IMG/VR virus record: IMGVR_UViG_3300042507_004311
Coordinates: 1 to 64,000 of that record
Length of the DNA stretch: 64,000 nucleotides
From: a virus
Strand: one strand, 5' to 3'
Shown in pieces: positions 51,711 through 59,872 of the stretch; position 1 is the first letter of the stretch, and each line of letters begins with the position of its first letter. The notes under the pieces were generated by a model that made no database searches, was not told where the DNA came from, and worked only from the letters and a program-made list of their open reading frames with translations. The translations under genes were made by a program, and so were the position numbers.

Positions 51711-52475
51711 ATGCTAGAAGAAAACAAGATACACCTTGGCGATTGCCTTGACCTTATGCCGTCCATTCCCAGTAAATCGGTGGATATGATCTTATGCGAT
51801 TTGCCTTATGGTACGACTGCCTGCGAATGGGATTCGATTATTGATATGGATAGGCTTTGGCAGGAGTATGAGAGAGTGATCAAGGATAATGGGGCTATTG
51901 TTTTGACTGCCAATGCGGTTTTTACTTTTACGCTGTATAATTCAAATCCCAAGCTTTATGGTTATAGAATTATATGGGATAAAAAGATAAAAGTAGGGCA
52001 TTTGTTAGCTAATTATCAACCCATGCGACAATATGAAGATATTTTAATTTTTTATAAAAAAAGGCCTTTATATAATCCTCAAAAAATGAAAGGCAATCCA
52101 TATCTTATGAAAAGAAGGGATAAGATAGAGTATGTGGAATACAATAAAACAGTAACAAAACGAATTGATACAATAAATGATGGGGATCGTTATCCATCGG
52201 ATATTATACAAATTGATTCAAATGTATTCTCTAGAGATAAGGGAATGCATCCAACACAGAAGCCAGTAGCCTTGTTTGAGTACCTAATCAAAACCTATAC
52301 CAATGAAGGCGAACTAGTCTTAGATAATTGCAGTGGATCAGGTACAACGGCCATCGCGTGCATGAATACCAATAGGCGGTTTATTTGCATTGAAAGGGAT
52401 GAAACCTATCACAAGAAGAGCATTGAACGAATGAACAACCATGAACCACTGTTTCACTTGGGGGGCAAATGCTAG
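51711..52475 (+). CDS. DNA adenine/N4-cytosine methyltransferase (sister 1)
   Basis: A 254-residue beta-type methyltransferase. The N-terminal DMILCDLPYGTTACEWDSI carries the catalytic motif IV variant (DLPY). The C-terminal HPTQKPVALFEYL and DNCSGSGTTAIAC carry motif I. The first about 67 residues and the last about 70 are almost identical to the next gene, while the central part (about 68-170, target recognition) differs. It is expressed after the clamp gene and overlaps its sister by 7 bases. Confidence 0.9.
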   Translation: MLEENKIHLGDCLDLMPSIPSKSVDMILCDLPYGTTACEWDSIIDMDRLWQEYERVIKDNGAIVLTANAVFTFTLYNSNPKLYGYRIIWDKKIKVGHLLANYQPMRQYEDILIFYKKRPLYNPQKMKGNPYLMKRRDKIEYVEYNKTVTKRIDTINDGDRYPSDIIQIDSNVFSRDKGMHPTQKPVALFEYLIKTYTNEGELVLDNCSGSGTTAIACMNTNRRFICIERDETYHKKSIERMNNHEPLFHLGGKC

Positions 52476-53212
52476 AAGAAAACATGATACATCTAGGCGA
52501 TTGCCTTGACCTTATGCCATCCATTCCTAGCAAGTCCGTAGATATGATCCTTTGCGATTTGCCTTATGGGACGACAGCTTGCGAATGGGATAGCATCATT
52601 GACATGGCTAGGCTTTGGCAAGAGTATGAACGAGTTATCAAGGATAATGGAGCTATTGTTTTGACGGCTAATTCTCACTTTGTTTTTACTTTGCATGCTA
52701 GTAATCCTAAGTTGTATCGTTATAAATGGGTATGGTCTAAAAATATGATTTCCGGCGTTTTAAATGTAAATATAGCTCCATTGATTTCTCATGAAGATGT
52801 TTTAGTTTTTTATAAAAGCAAGCCATCATATTATCCTCAAAAAACTTTTAATAGTAAATATGTTGGCACTGTTTTTAATACAACAAAATACGAAGGTTAT
52901 GGAAAAACTGATCAATCATATAAAAAGACAAGTGACGGCTTTTTATATCCGAGAGATGTGATTTATTTTGACTGCGAACGAGGGCAACACCCAACACAAA
53001 AACCCGTTGCGTTGTTTGAGTACCTAATCAAAACCTATACCAATGAAAACGAATTGATCTTAGATAATTGCAGTGGTTCAGGGACTACAGCCATAGCTTG
53101 CATGAATGCAAATAGGCGGTTTATTTGCATTGAAAGGGATGAAACCTATCATCGCAAATCTATTGAGAGAATAGCTAATCATGAACCGTTGTTTCACTTG
53201 CCAACGGAATAA
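52469..53212 (+). CDS. DNA adenine/N4-cytosine methyltransferase (sister 2)
   Basis: A 247-residue paralog of the preceding gene, with the same ends (DMILCDLPYGTTACEWDSI and DNCSGSGTTAIAC) and a different middle. In the C-terminal part, DCERGQHPTQKPVALFEYL matches the methyltransferase at the window start even at base level (52971-53020 with 301-350). It probably modifies a different target from sister 1. The gene ends 60 bases from the convergent reductase gene, with no terminator seen. Confidence 0.9.
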   Translation: MLEENMIHLGDCLDLMPSIPSKSVDMILCDLPYGTTACEWDSIIDMARLWQEYERVIKDNGAIVLTANSHFVFTLHASNPKLYRYKWVWSKNMISGVLNVNIAPLISHEDVLVFYKSKPSYYPQKTFNSKYVGTVFNTTKYEGYGKTDQSYKKTSDGFLYPRDVIYFDCERGQHPTQKPVALFEYLIKTYTNENELILDNCSGSGTTAIACMNANRRFICIERDETYHRKSIERIANHEPLFHLPTE

Positions 53213-53272
53213 TAAAATGATCAATGTAATAGAGAAATTAAGTGAATTAATATATAAAAAGTTATCAAATTT

Positions 53273-55444
53273 TTAGATGATACAAGCCCCGCCGGCGCAT
53301 GCTACTTCTTGGGCTTGCACTGTTTCATCTGTACCCTCTAAAACGCTATCAAAATCAACTGAGTTGCTTGATCGTAAAGAGTGCCATAGTTCAAATGCTT
53401 CTGTGCGTTCTTGCTTGCGATTGGTGGCAAATTTCAAAGCGTTTTTATACCTATCTTCATCTTTATGTTCTAAGTATGCTTTTTCAATCTGTTCAACTTC
53501 ATCAAAGTATAAATTTTGATTCTCAATGTGATCATATACCGCTTTGAATGGGGGTTGTTGGTAATCATAATCCCCTGTCATACCAAGGAAAGAAACACCG
53601 CAAAAATAGGCTTGATTATCAAAGACAAATTCGCCCGCCTGCTCCCACTCATCAGAACGAACATTACAGGTATTTGAAACATTGTGACAAGCCCCCTCTA
53701 GTGATAAAGGCTTTGCTGTGCCATGCTTAACCCATGAATTATAGACCATTTTAACCAAGCTCAAAAACTCCGTAGCTTTGAGATCATTTTTAAACACATT
53801 TTCGGGGTTGCATTCGACCGCAAAGATCAAACATTTATCTGTACCATTGGCAGACCATACACTAGTTTTCACCGCTTGGGGGTTTAACTCTTCAAACTTT
53901 TGAACAAGTGCAGAATCAGCAGGAACTTGAACATGTCTTAAGAAACGGCGGGCATGTTCGGGGTGAATACCAGATGCACAACCTAAGATCACGGAAGCCG
54001 TTCCACTTGGTTTTACACAAGTGATTCTTGCTGCTTGGTTTATCCCTATTTTCTTTGCAAATTGTTTATTGATTACGATGGCAAACTCAGCAAGTGACTT
54101 AAGTAAAAAAGAAGCTCGTTCTTCTTCATGCTTAAAGAAAAATGCAGAATTAGCAAGCCCCGTTAGTGATACACCTAGCAACGCTTCACGCTCTACGATT
54201 TGTTCGGATACCTTGCCCAAATACTCCGATTTAGTATAACTTGCTTGCAATGTGCCAAGTTTAACAGCGTTCTTCACAGCAATGTAAAAAGCATCAATGG
54301 AATCAATAGAGAAGTCTTTAAACTTGGATGCGTTTACCTCTGTCAAATTGCATGCTTGCCAACCACTTTCAAAAGTATACCCATTGGATACATGCTTTGC
54401 TCTATTTTCGGGGTTGATCAAGTCTAATGAGTACTCTTCCACAATTTGCCCATGTGCATCTTTGATTAGCATAGGACACATAGAGATTTCCACGCACGGA
54501 TTGAAACAGAACTCTGTTGACTCTGTAAATACGAAACCCGGCTCGCCCCATTGGGGGACATTGTCAAGGAATAGTTTCATAAATTCCGATTTGTCAAGTT
54601 TATTTTTAACAGCGACCGCAGAAATATTAGCTCTTGCTCTAAATGGGTGCGTTGCCCACCAATTGCCAGTTTTAGCAGTCCACATATCTTTGTCATCCAT
54701 GCTAAAAATTGCAATGGTTGCACTCCTACGAACGCCACCACTTAAAACACAGTCGGATGCAATGCAAACGATATCTAAACAGTCAATGCTTCTTAGTTTT
54801 TGCCCCGCTCTTGAAACAAGCACTTTTTCAATCATTTGTAAACTAAACTTGAGAGGAATAGGCCCCGGCGCCTTCCCGCCATGTGATAGGGGTGATCCTT
54901 TCTTACGAATCAAAGAATAGTTAAAAATGGGCATGGTTTCAGATTGACCAAGATAAAACTGAATTAGGGCGTCAAGCGCATCAGCCCACCCCTCAATCGT
55001 ATCTTTGATCATGATGATCTTCATTTGTGCATTGTTAATTTGCTCTGAGGTGATAACCCCGGGGAGTTTGTCAACATGGTGCTTTTGTACAGAGTAACCA
55101 ACACCACAACCACATAAGAGCAGCCACAAGGACTCAGCAAAGAAGCGGGGGCGGTCACAAAATGAAGTTGTACAATTAAAAATGCGCCAAGGCTTGTCAA
55201 GTATTGCCTTGCCACCGAATTGTAAAGATCGTTGAGAACCTAAGATATCTTTGTTTCTTAGTGAATCTTCGATGTCATTCAAATCCTCAAAGATTTCTAA
55301 GTTGTCAATGAACTTGGTTGCGTGCATGTTCATTAAACGATCTACAGACTCTTCCCAGTTCTCACGGCGTCGCTTGTTTGGTAGGTATTTTGCGTAAGTC
55401 TGTTTGAATGTAAAATTTGCTAAATTGCTTCTTTGGATATCCAT
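53273..55444 (-). CDS. adenosylcobalamin-dependent (class II) ribonucleotide reductase
   Basis: A 723-residue monomeric class II reductase, close to Lactobacillus leichmannii RTPR in length and pattern, making dNTPs from NTPs with B12. RSLQFGGKAILDKPWRIFNC holds C91, and CGCGVGYSVQKHHVDKLP is characteristic. NPCVEI gives the thiyl cysteine C316 and E318. ACNLTEV gives partner C364. C716 and C721 in the C-terminal CAGGAC tail pass electrons from thioredoxin. The gap between C316 and C364 is longer than the usual 11 residues. It needs host B12. Confidence 0.93.
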   Translation of the reverse strand: MDIQRSNLANFTFKQTYAKYLPNKRRRENWEESVDRLMNMHATKFIDNLEIFEDLNDIEDSLRNKDILGSQRSLQFGGKAILDKPWRIFNCTTSFCDRPRFFAESLWLLLCGCGVGYSVQKHHVDKLPGVITSEQINNAQMKIIMIKDTIEGWADALDALIQFYLGQSETMPIFNYSLIRKKGSPLSHGGKAPGPIPLKFSLQMIEKVLVSRAGQKLRSIDCLDIVCIASDCVLSGGVRRSATIAIFSMDDKDMWTAKTGNWWATHPFRARANISAVAVKNKLDKSEFMKLFLDNVPQWGEPGFVFTESTEFCFNPCVEISMCPMLIKDAHGQIVEEYSLDLINPENRAKHVSNGYTFESGWQACNLTEVNASKFKDFSIDSIDAFYIAVKNAVKLGTLQASYTKSEYLGKVSEQIVEREALLGVSLTGLANSAFFFKHEEERASFLLKSLAEFAIVINKQFAKKIGINQAARITCVKPSGTASVILGCASGIHPEHARRFLRHVQVPADSALVQKFEELNPQAVKTSVWSANGTDKCLIFAVECNPENVFKNDLKATEFLSLVKMVYNSWVKHGTAKPLSLEGACHNVSNTCNVRSDEWEQAGEFVFDNQAYFCGVSFLGMTGDYDYQQPPFKAVYDHIENQNLYFDEVEQIEKAYLEHKDEDRYKNALKFATNRKQERTEAFELWHSLRSSNSVDFDSVLEGTDETVQAQEVACAGGACII

Positions 55445-55478
55445 AAAAATGATCCTGTAAAAGTGTTGAAAGTTCTTA

Positions 55479-55507
55479 ATATTACACCTTTAAACACAGG
55501 TAAACAA
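55479..55507 (-). promoter_or_regulatory. promoter of the reductase gene
   Basis: On the reverse strand: TTGTTT (55507-55502), a 17-base spacer and TAATAT (55484-55479). The -35 is weak and the shared CACCTTAACC box is absent. Confidence 0.45.
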
Positions 55508-55510
55508 TTT

Positions 55511-55891
55511 TTACTTTGAAAATTCTATCTCTATGAGTTCCGTGATTTCTTCGTTAACTTCGTTCAATTCTGTTTCAATCAAATCTTTTAAATCTTTGAA
55601 GTCTTGTGATGCTTTTGAAGTCTTATACACAAATGCCCCAATGCAACCCAGTATTAAAGCGAATTGGGAAAAGGTAGGCAAAGAAAGCATATCTACAAAG
55701 ATCAAAGGCACAAGCGACAATAAGAAAAAAATGTATAAGGTTGTCAAAGAACTTTGCCATTGTCTAAAGACGTCTTTTTCCATAAGTAACACCTTTTCAA
55801 GTGTCAACCTATACACCATCAAATTTAAGAGTTCTACGCTTGCGTTCTTTAAAAGCGGTTCATTGGGGTTTGGTAGTCTTGGGATTGTCAT
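55511..55891 (-). CDS. small membrane protein (two TM segments)
   Basis: A 126-residue protein. The start at 55891 follows AAGGATAAAA; the frame extends to 55933 without a ribosome site. Two adjacent hydrophobic stretches (LYIFFLLSLVPLIFVDML and FALILGCIGAFVYKT) form a membrane hairpin, followed by an acidic coiled tail (LIETELNEVNEEITEL). A superinfection-exclusion or holin-type role is possible; nothing decides it. Confidence 0.6.
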   Translation of the reverse strand: MTIPRLPNPNEPLLKNASVELLNLMVYRLTLEKVLLMEKDVFRQWQSSLTTLYIFFLLSLVPLIFVDMLSLPTFSQFALILGCIGAFVYKTSKASQDFKDLKDLIETELNEVNEEITELIEIEFSK

Positions 55892-55946
55892 TTTTATCCT
55901 TTTTGTAAGTTTCTTTGATCCATTGTTTAACAACCCATGCAGTCAT
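55860..55946 (-). CDS. possible 28-residue coupled ORF
   Basis: A short frame (MTAWVVKQWIKETYKKDKND...) whose ATG overlaps the stop of the upstream gene as ATGA and whose end overlaps the next gene start by 32 bases. The arrangement suggests coupled translation. Short length makes chance occurrence possible. Confidence 0.35.
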   Translation of the reverse strand: MTAWVVKQWIKETYKKDKNDNPKTTKPQ

Positions 55947-56248
55947 TTTTGTTCATCTTTATTAGTGTCTAGGATAAAATGATTATTGATTCCCTTGATA
56001 GTGAAACTTGCCTCACTATTGGCGGGGTGGATTTTTACTATGAATTTACCACAAACCACAGGGTGGTAATTGATCTCCCAAGTATCATAGATTCTTTGAA
56101 TATTCTTATCAGTCACTTCGGCAACCAGTGTAGCCGATTCAATCAAAGAGTACATAGATTTAAAGACCATTGGCAAGCCTTCGGATTGGTGCAGATCACA
56201 CTTATTCACAAAGTCAATTTCAAACTGTTCAATCTCTCTACGGGACAT
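55943..56248 (-). CDS. small hypothetical protein
   Basis: A 101-residue protein of unknown function, starting MSRREIEQFEIDFVNK after GGAGTAAAT, inside the end of the thyX gene (11-base overlap). The upstream extension to 56281 lacks a ribosome site. It is probably co-expressed with thyX. Confidence 0.6.
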   Translation of the reverse strand: MSRREIEQFEIDFVNKCDLHQSEGLPMVFKSMYSLIESATLVAEVTDKNIQRIYDTWEINYHPVVCGKFIVKIHPANSEASFTIKGINNHFILDTNKDEQK

Positions 56249-56954
56249 ATTTACTCCATAACTCAGCCTTGAGGGGGTCAAGTTCTTTTTTAATCTCTAT
56301 TGATTGATCTAGTAAACGCATAGATTCGGGGAATAATGTACAAACGATTTGCTTGACCGCTTGCGCAAATTCTCTAATTTCCTCTTGTGCATGTTCATCA
56401 AGCCTCAAGGCTAAAAAGTGCATGATCGCTTGTAAATCAGCTTTCCAAATACAACTAGAGTACATCCCAACAGGTAACAAAACCCGTGCTTGCTCCCTAC
56501 AAATACCATGTTCAAGCATCCATTTGTAATTAGTGTAAGCTAGTGCGTAACTAGCCTCTAGGCGTTCAAAAGCCTCGCAACTTAGTTCTTCATTGACTTG
56601 GCCATAACTTGATTGCTTGCTTGTCTTATGTTGTAGTCGCCAAGTAACAGGCTTAAAAAACTCTTCTTTGATTTCTGTATACCTAGCAGAGGCCTCATTC
56701 CAAGAGCATCCGATTACATGCTTCATCCATTGCCTAAGAACGAACACTGGCGCTTTTACTCTAAATTTCACGCTTGCCATTCTAAAAGGTGATGTATGAT
56801 CATGTTGCCATAGATAACGCATGAGTTTCTTATCTCTCTCTGTAAACTCGTCAGTTTGTGCGCCAAAAGATACACGGGCAGAATTGACAATAGAAAGATC
56901 ATCGCCAAACACATCCACCAATTCCACAAAGCCATCAAAGACATCAATTTTCAT
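56238..56954 (-). CDS. thyX: flavin-dependent thymidylate synthase
   Basis: A 238-residue ThyX, which makes dTMP from dUMP using FAD and methylene-tetrahydrofolate. The diagnostic motif appears as RQWMKHVIGCSWNEASARY (residues 74-92), with FGAQTDEFTERDKKLMRYL and HDHTSPF upstream and CREQARVLLPVGMYS downstream. The position normally held by the second Arg of the RHR motif is Val here. With the reductase and dCMP deaminase it supplies dTTP. The ribosome site is AAGGATAAAAG. Confidence 0.93.
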   Translation of the reverse strand: MKIDVFDGFVELVDVFGDDLSIVNSARVSFGAQTDEFTERDKKLMRYLWQHDHTSPFRMASVKFRVKAPVFVLRQWMKHVIGCSWNEASARYTEIKEEFFKPVTWRLQHKTSKQSSYGQVNEELSCEAFERLEASYALAYTNYKWMLEHGICREQARVLLPVGMYSSCIWKADLQAIMHFLALRLDEHAQEEIREFAQAVKQIVCTLFPESMRLLDQSIEIKKELDPLKAELWSKYVP

Positions 56955-56981
56955 CTTTTATCCTTAGTTTAAAAGTTTAGA

Positions 56982-57512
56982 TCATTCTATGTTTCTTAGT
57001 TGTAAAGCGTTTATTTTAGATATTAAATCAGGTAAATCAGTTTGTTCGATCAATGGGACATAGAAACGCTTTAAATCTGTAGTATTCAAAGATTTCTTTG
57101 TACTATGTGTAAACGCATCAATGGGTACTAAGAACCATTGATCTTCTTCACCCTTGGGGGATAGGCAAACTAAAACCATGCCAATAAACCCCCAACGATT
57201 CAAAAGTGCTAGTTCCTCGACTTGCTTAGCTTGTAAAGCGTCTAGGGTGATCATTTTACTACTACGATATTTCAATTCAATTAGGCCACTACGCCCATCA
57301 CTTAAAAAGATTTCAAAGTCCGCACCAGATGCACCAGTATTCACCGCCAAAAATCTATTTTTACTTAGAGTCCTAGACACTCTTGCATATGGTTCAAATC
57401 GCTTTTTGAGCATACCTAGATCATTTTTTAAATAGTAATCGCTTAGTCTATTTACTAAGCGTTCATAGTAATCGCCCGTTTTCTTTGATTTATATTTATT
57501 CTGTTCGTCCAT
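56982..57512 (-). CDS. Holliday junction resolvase / RecU-like nuclease
   Basis: A 176-residue PD-(D/E)XK nuclease. GADFEIFLSDGR and LIELKYRSS give the D...E-x-K core, followed by LDALQAKQVEELALLNRWGF, the RecU-type helix. It should cut branched phage DNA before packaging. Upstream on the same strand are a TATACT -10 and a small GCTCTC / GAGAGC hairpin (57520-57540) in the leader. Confidence 0.8.
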   Translation of the reverse strand: MDEQNKYKSKKTGDYYERLVNRLSDYYLKNDLGMLKKRFEPYARVSRTLSKNRFLAVNTGASGADFEIFLSDGRSGLIELKYRSSKMITLDALQAKQVEELALLNRWGFIGMVLVCLSPKGEEDQWFLVPIDAFTHSTKKSLNTTDLKRFYVPLIEQTDLPDLISKINALQLRNIE

Positions 57513-57553
57513 TTATGCAGCTCTCTTGTTTTATGAGAGCATAGTATAACATT

Positions 57554-57802
57554 TTAATTAAAGAAGCCTAAATATTTGATAAACAGGCCTAGCGCCACAG
57601 GAGCAAATAAAAAAAGGAATACGGCAATTTGCATAAGCACCAATTGAACGACTGTTACAAAGGCTTCCAAAAGTGTCACTAAGACATATTTACATGCAAA
57701 TACAACGGGGTGAACTTCTGTAGGTTCATCAGCTTGTTCAAATTTTTCTAGTTTGACGATGGGGAAAAGTCCACATTCTTCAGGGCGTCTATTTTTACTC
57801 AT
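57554..57802 (-). CDS. small membrane protein
   Basis: An 82-residue protein, starting MSKNRRPEECGLFPI after GAGAGGAAGC, one base after the previous stop. The second half is very hydrophobic (LLEAFVTVVQLVLMQIAV, then FLFLFAPVALGLFIKYL), giving two membrane spans. Function unknown. Confidence 0.6.
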   Translation of the reverse strand: MSKNRRPEECGLFPIVKLEKFEQADEPTEVHPVVFACKYVLVTLLEAFVTVVQLVLMQIAVFLFLFAPVALGLFIKYLGFFN

Positions 57803-57803
57803 T

Positions 57804-58148
57804 TTATTTGCTTCCTCTCTCTTGGGTTTCATAGGCAATGACTAAATCATGGATTTGTTGGGCAGTGTCCTCAATTGCAGATAAGTATGTCTGTTCTTCT
57901 GTCAATTCAACACGAATATGCTTTTGTACTTGTGCTTTACCTAAATACAAAGCGAAATGAACATATCTCACATAATCCAAGAAAACACAGCTCACTATTA
58001 AATCGCTTTCACTGATTCCAATTACAAATCTACTTTCAAGCATGATTTGACCATATAAATCAAATTCAGGGCATACTTCAAATTTACAAGGTTCAAGGCC
58101 TTGTGTTGCTAACGTGTCATAGATCGCTTGTGTTGGTATAGTACTCAT
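57804..58148 (-). CDS. hypothetical protein under box promoter
   Basis: A 114-residue protein of unknown function, starting MSTIPTQAIYDTLATQ. It is the first gene of the reverse cluster behind a promoter of the shared-box type, with AAAAAGGAC as ribosome site. It may be an early regulator or accessory protein; no motif decides. Confidence 0.65.
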   Translation of the reverse strand: MSTIPTQAIYDTLATQGLEPCKFEVCPEFDLYGQIMLESRFVIGISESDLIVSCVFLDYVRYVHFALYLGKAQVQKHIRVELTEEQTYLSAIEDTAQQIHDLVIAYETQERGSK

Positions 58149-58171
58149 TTACTTTGTCCTTTTTGACGTGG

Positions 58172-58218
58172 TTGGTTAAGGTACTTTTAGTAATAGCTCA
58201 AGGTTTTCACTTTGTCAA
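58172..58218 (-). promoter_or_regulatory. sigma70-like promoter with TACCTTAACC box
   Basis: On the reverse strand: TTGACA (58218-58213), a 17-base spacer, TATTAC (58195-58190), then TACCTTAACCAACC at the expected RNA start. The flanks match the 4935 promoter closely (CCTATAAAAAT upstream, CTCTTGACAAAGTGAAAA, GAGCTATT), so one was copied from the other. Confidence 0.82.
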
Positions 58219-58315
58219 GAGATTTTACAGATTATTTTTATAGGCAACCTAGCCCCCCTATTTTCTTTGATATATGCACCTATTCAAACTAAGATCAAAT
58301 AGAAAGGATTTGACC

Positions 58316-58705
58316 ATGTACAATGAACATTTAAAGATTTGTGAAATAGAATATACCCCGCCCAAGGTTGGGCAAGCGATTATGTACCAAGCACCAAAAG
58401 AACAGGGGGCGGGGTTGCCTGTATTAACCCCCATGAACTTCTTAGTTCTAAATGCACCCTTAGCGATCGTGATTCTTTTTACTATGCTTGCTAAGCTGCT
58501 AAGTAAACCCGCAAGCAAGATTGACCACTTTACTATCCAAACAGATATACGAATTAACCAATTGAGAATGAGAATTGAAACACTAGAACAAAGATCAAAA
58601 AGCGACCCCCTAAACCTAAATGCAAAGATTGACAGGTTGGAAGGGATACTTAGATCATTAGAAACCCCAGCACCCTATAAAATTGACCAAGACGGGGAAA
58701 AATAG
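58316..58705 (+). CDS. small membrane protein with coiled coil
   Basis: A 129-residue protein. The ATG at 58316 follows AGAAAGGATTTGACC; the open frame extends to 58274. One membrane span (LVLNAPLAIVILFTMLAKLL, about residues 42-61) lies between a polar N-terminus and a coiled C-terminal part (RINQLRMRIETLEQR). It could be a holin or envelope protein. It is transcribed away from the 58148 gene. Confidence 0.6.
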   Translation: MYNEHLKICEIEYTPPKVGQAIMYQAPKEQGAGLPVLTPMNFLVLNAPLAIVILFTMLAKLLSKPASKIDHFTIQTDIRINQLRMRIETLEQRSKSDPLNLNAKIDRLEGILRSLETPAPYKIDQDGEK

Positions 58706-59222
58706 GCAAATCAGCCCAGTTTTTGAATGTGGACTATGAACAGGGGCGTTTTAGTGAAGATGTTTACTTGTTAGTGATGATCTTTTACTATGATCTTCAC
58801 TAAATTTTTATCAATAAAAACAATAACTTGCGAAGATAGTGATGATAGTGATGATCTTTTTAATCAATGCTATGAAAAATTTATATTACATGATTCCTGT
58901 ATATGTGTTTTGTGTTTATATAGTGGGAATGATAAAAAAATCAAAAGATCATCACTATCATCACTAAAAACTTATAACATGTTGAAAAATATATGCTTTT
59001 TCTTAGTGATGATCTTTTTATGATCTTCACTGATCTTCACTAATCATCACCATCTTCACTAATTGCACTTTTATACAGCATCATAGAGTAAAAGAATCGG
59101 GCAACAGTGACCCAGATGCTCCGCCCTTTTGAAAATTGGGGCTTTGTACTAGATCAATGTAGAACATTGTATAAGTTTGAAAAATGGTATCTTAGAAACA
59201 TGCTTATAATTGGAGGATAAAG
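58706..59222. other. non-coding element B (iteron-like repeats, 24-bp inverted repeat)
   Basis: A 517-base region with no convincing gene. TTAGTGATGATC / GATCTTCACTAA form a hairpin (58771-58782 with 58792-58803). A perfect 24-bp inverted repeat lies at 58837-58860 and 58943-58966, built from phased AGTGATGAT units. More GATCTTCACT copies follow at 58991-59059. The core TTTTTATCAATAAAAACAAT matches element A at 32.6 kb. Between 59100 and 59150 only weak GGGC/GCCC hairpins are seen. Origin, partition or regulator-binding function is possible. Confidence 0.6.
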
Positions 59223-59753
59223 ATGATTGCTAGTGAATATTTTGATCGATTGAATGAAGGCGGGTGGCCAATTAGTAACCTAGATACTTTTCTAAGAGAA
59301 GTTCAGAATGGTTCTACTTTGAAACAAGCGGGCGTACTTGCAGATTTCACGCCTAAAAAGATTAAACAGGTTGAGAGTATCTACGCCCAATTTTGTGAGG
59401 ATGAACTTGATGAATTTTCTATTGAGTTCATAGTTGGTTTCTATGTATCAAAGGCCATTGCACAAAGAGATAAACGGTGGCTTGGATTTGTAGAGGCGGG
59501 GGGCAAGCAAGCCAGTGCGGGCATGTGGCTTTTAGAACGCCGTGTAGGTGGTGAATTTGGCGCACCCGTCCAAAAAGTGCAGCAAGAGATCAAAGCGGGG
59601 GTTATGTACTCAAGCGTTCAAGAAGCCATAGAGGCAACACAAAAGAAACTAGGTATCAAACAGATTGAGGAGCAGGGGGATTATTGGGCAAAGCTACAAA
59701 CAGCCATCGCCCTTGATCAAGAGCTTCCAGCCTTGCCCATTGAAAAAAAATAA
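59223..59753 (+). CDS. putative terminase small subunit
   Basis: A 176-residue protein. The N-terminal third has a helix-turn-helix-like pattern (STLKQAGVLADFTPKKIKQV). Residues about 95-115 (GKQASAGMWLLERRVGGEF) resemble the 'A.W.LERR' motif of small terminase and related DNA-binding proteins. It would recognise the packaging site. Its distance from the large subunit (9 kb, opposite strand) is unusual. The ribosome site is TTGGAGGATAAAG. Confidence 0.6.
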   Translation: MIASEYFDRLNEGGWPISNLDTFLREVQNGSTLKQAGVLADFTPKKIKQVESIYAQFCEDELDEFSIEFIVGFYVSKAIAQRDKRWLGFVEAGGKQASAGMWLLERRVGGEFGAPVQKVQQEIKAGVMYSSVQEAIEATQKKLGIKQIEEQGDYWAKLQTAIALDQELPALPIEKK

Positions 59754-59872
59754 CACTTGACCCCCTTAGCTTGTTATCATGCTTTAGTTTGATCTGAAAC
59801 CTATCTAAAAACGATCAAAATCGCCTTTGGCATGGGTTGACCTACATACACATTTAAGAATGAAAAATAGCT

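Noticed and set aside
54297-54920. 207-codon forward frame antisense to the reductase gene
   Set aside because: Shadow of a strongly supported enzyme gene. No ribosome site or family pattern.
58790-59023. 77-codon forward frame inside element B
   Set aside because: Its acidic DSDDSDD and serine-rich parts are simply the phased repeats read through. It has no ribosome site and is better explained by the repeat element.
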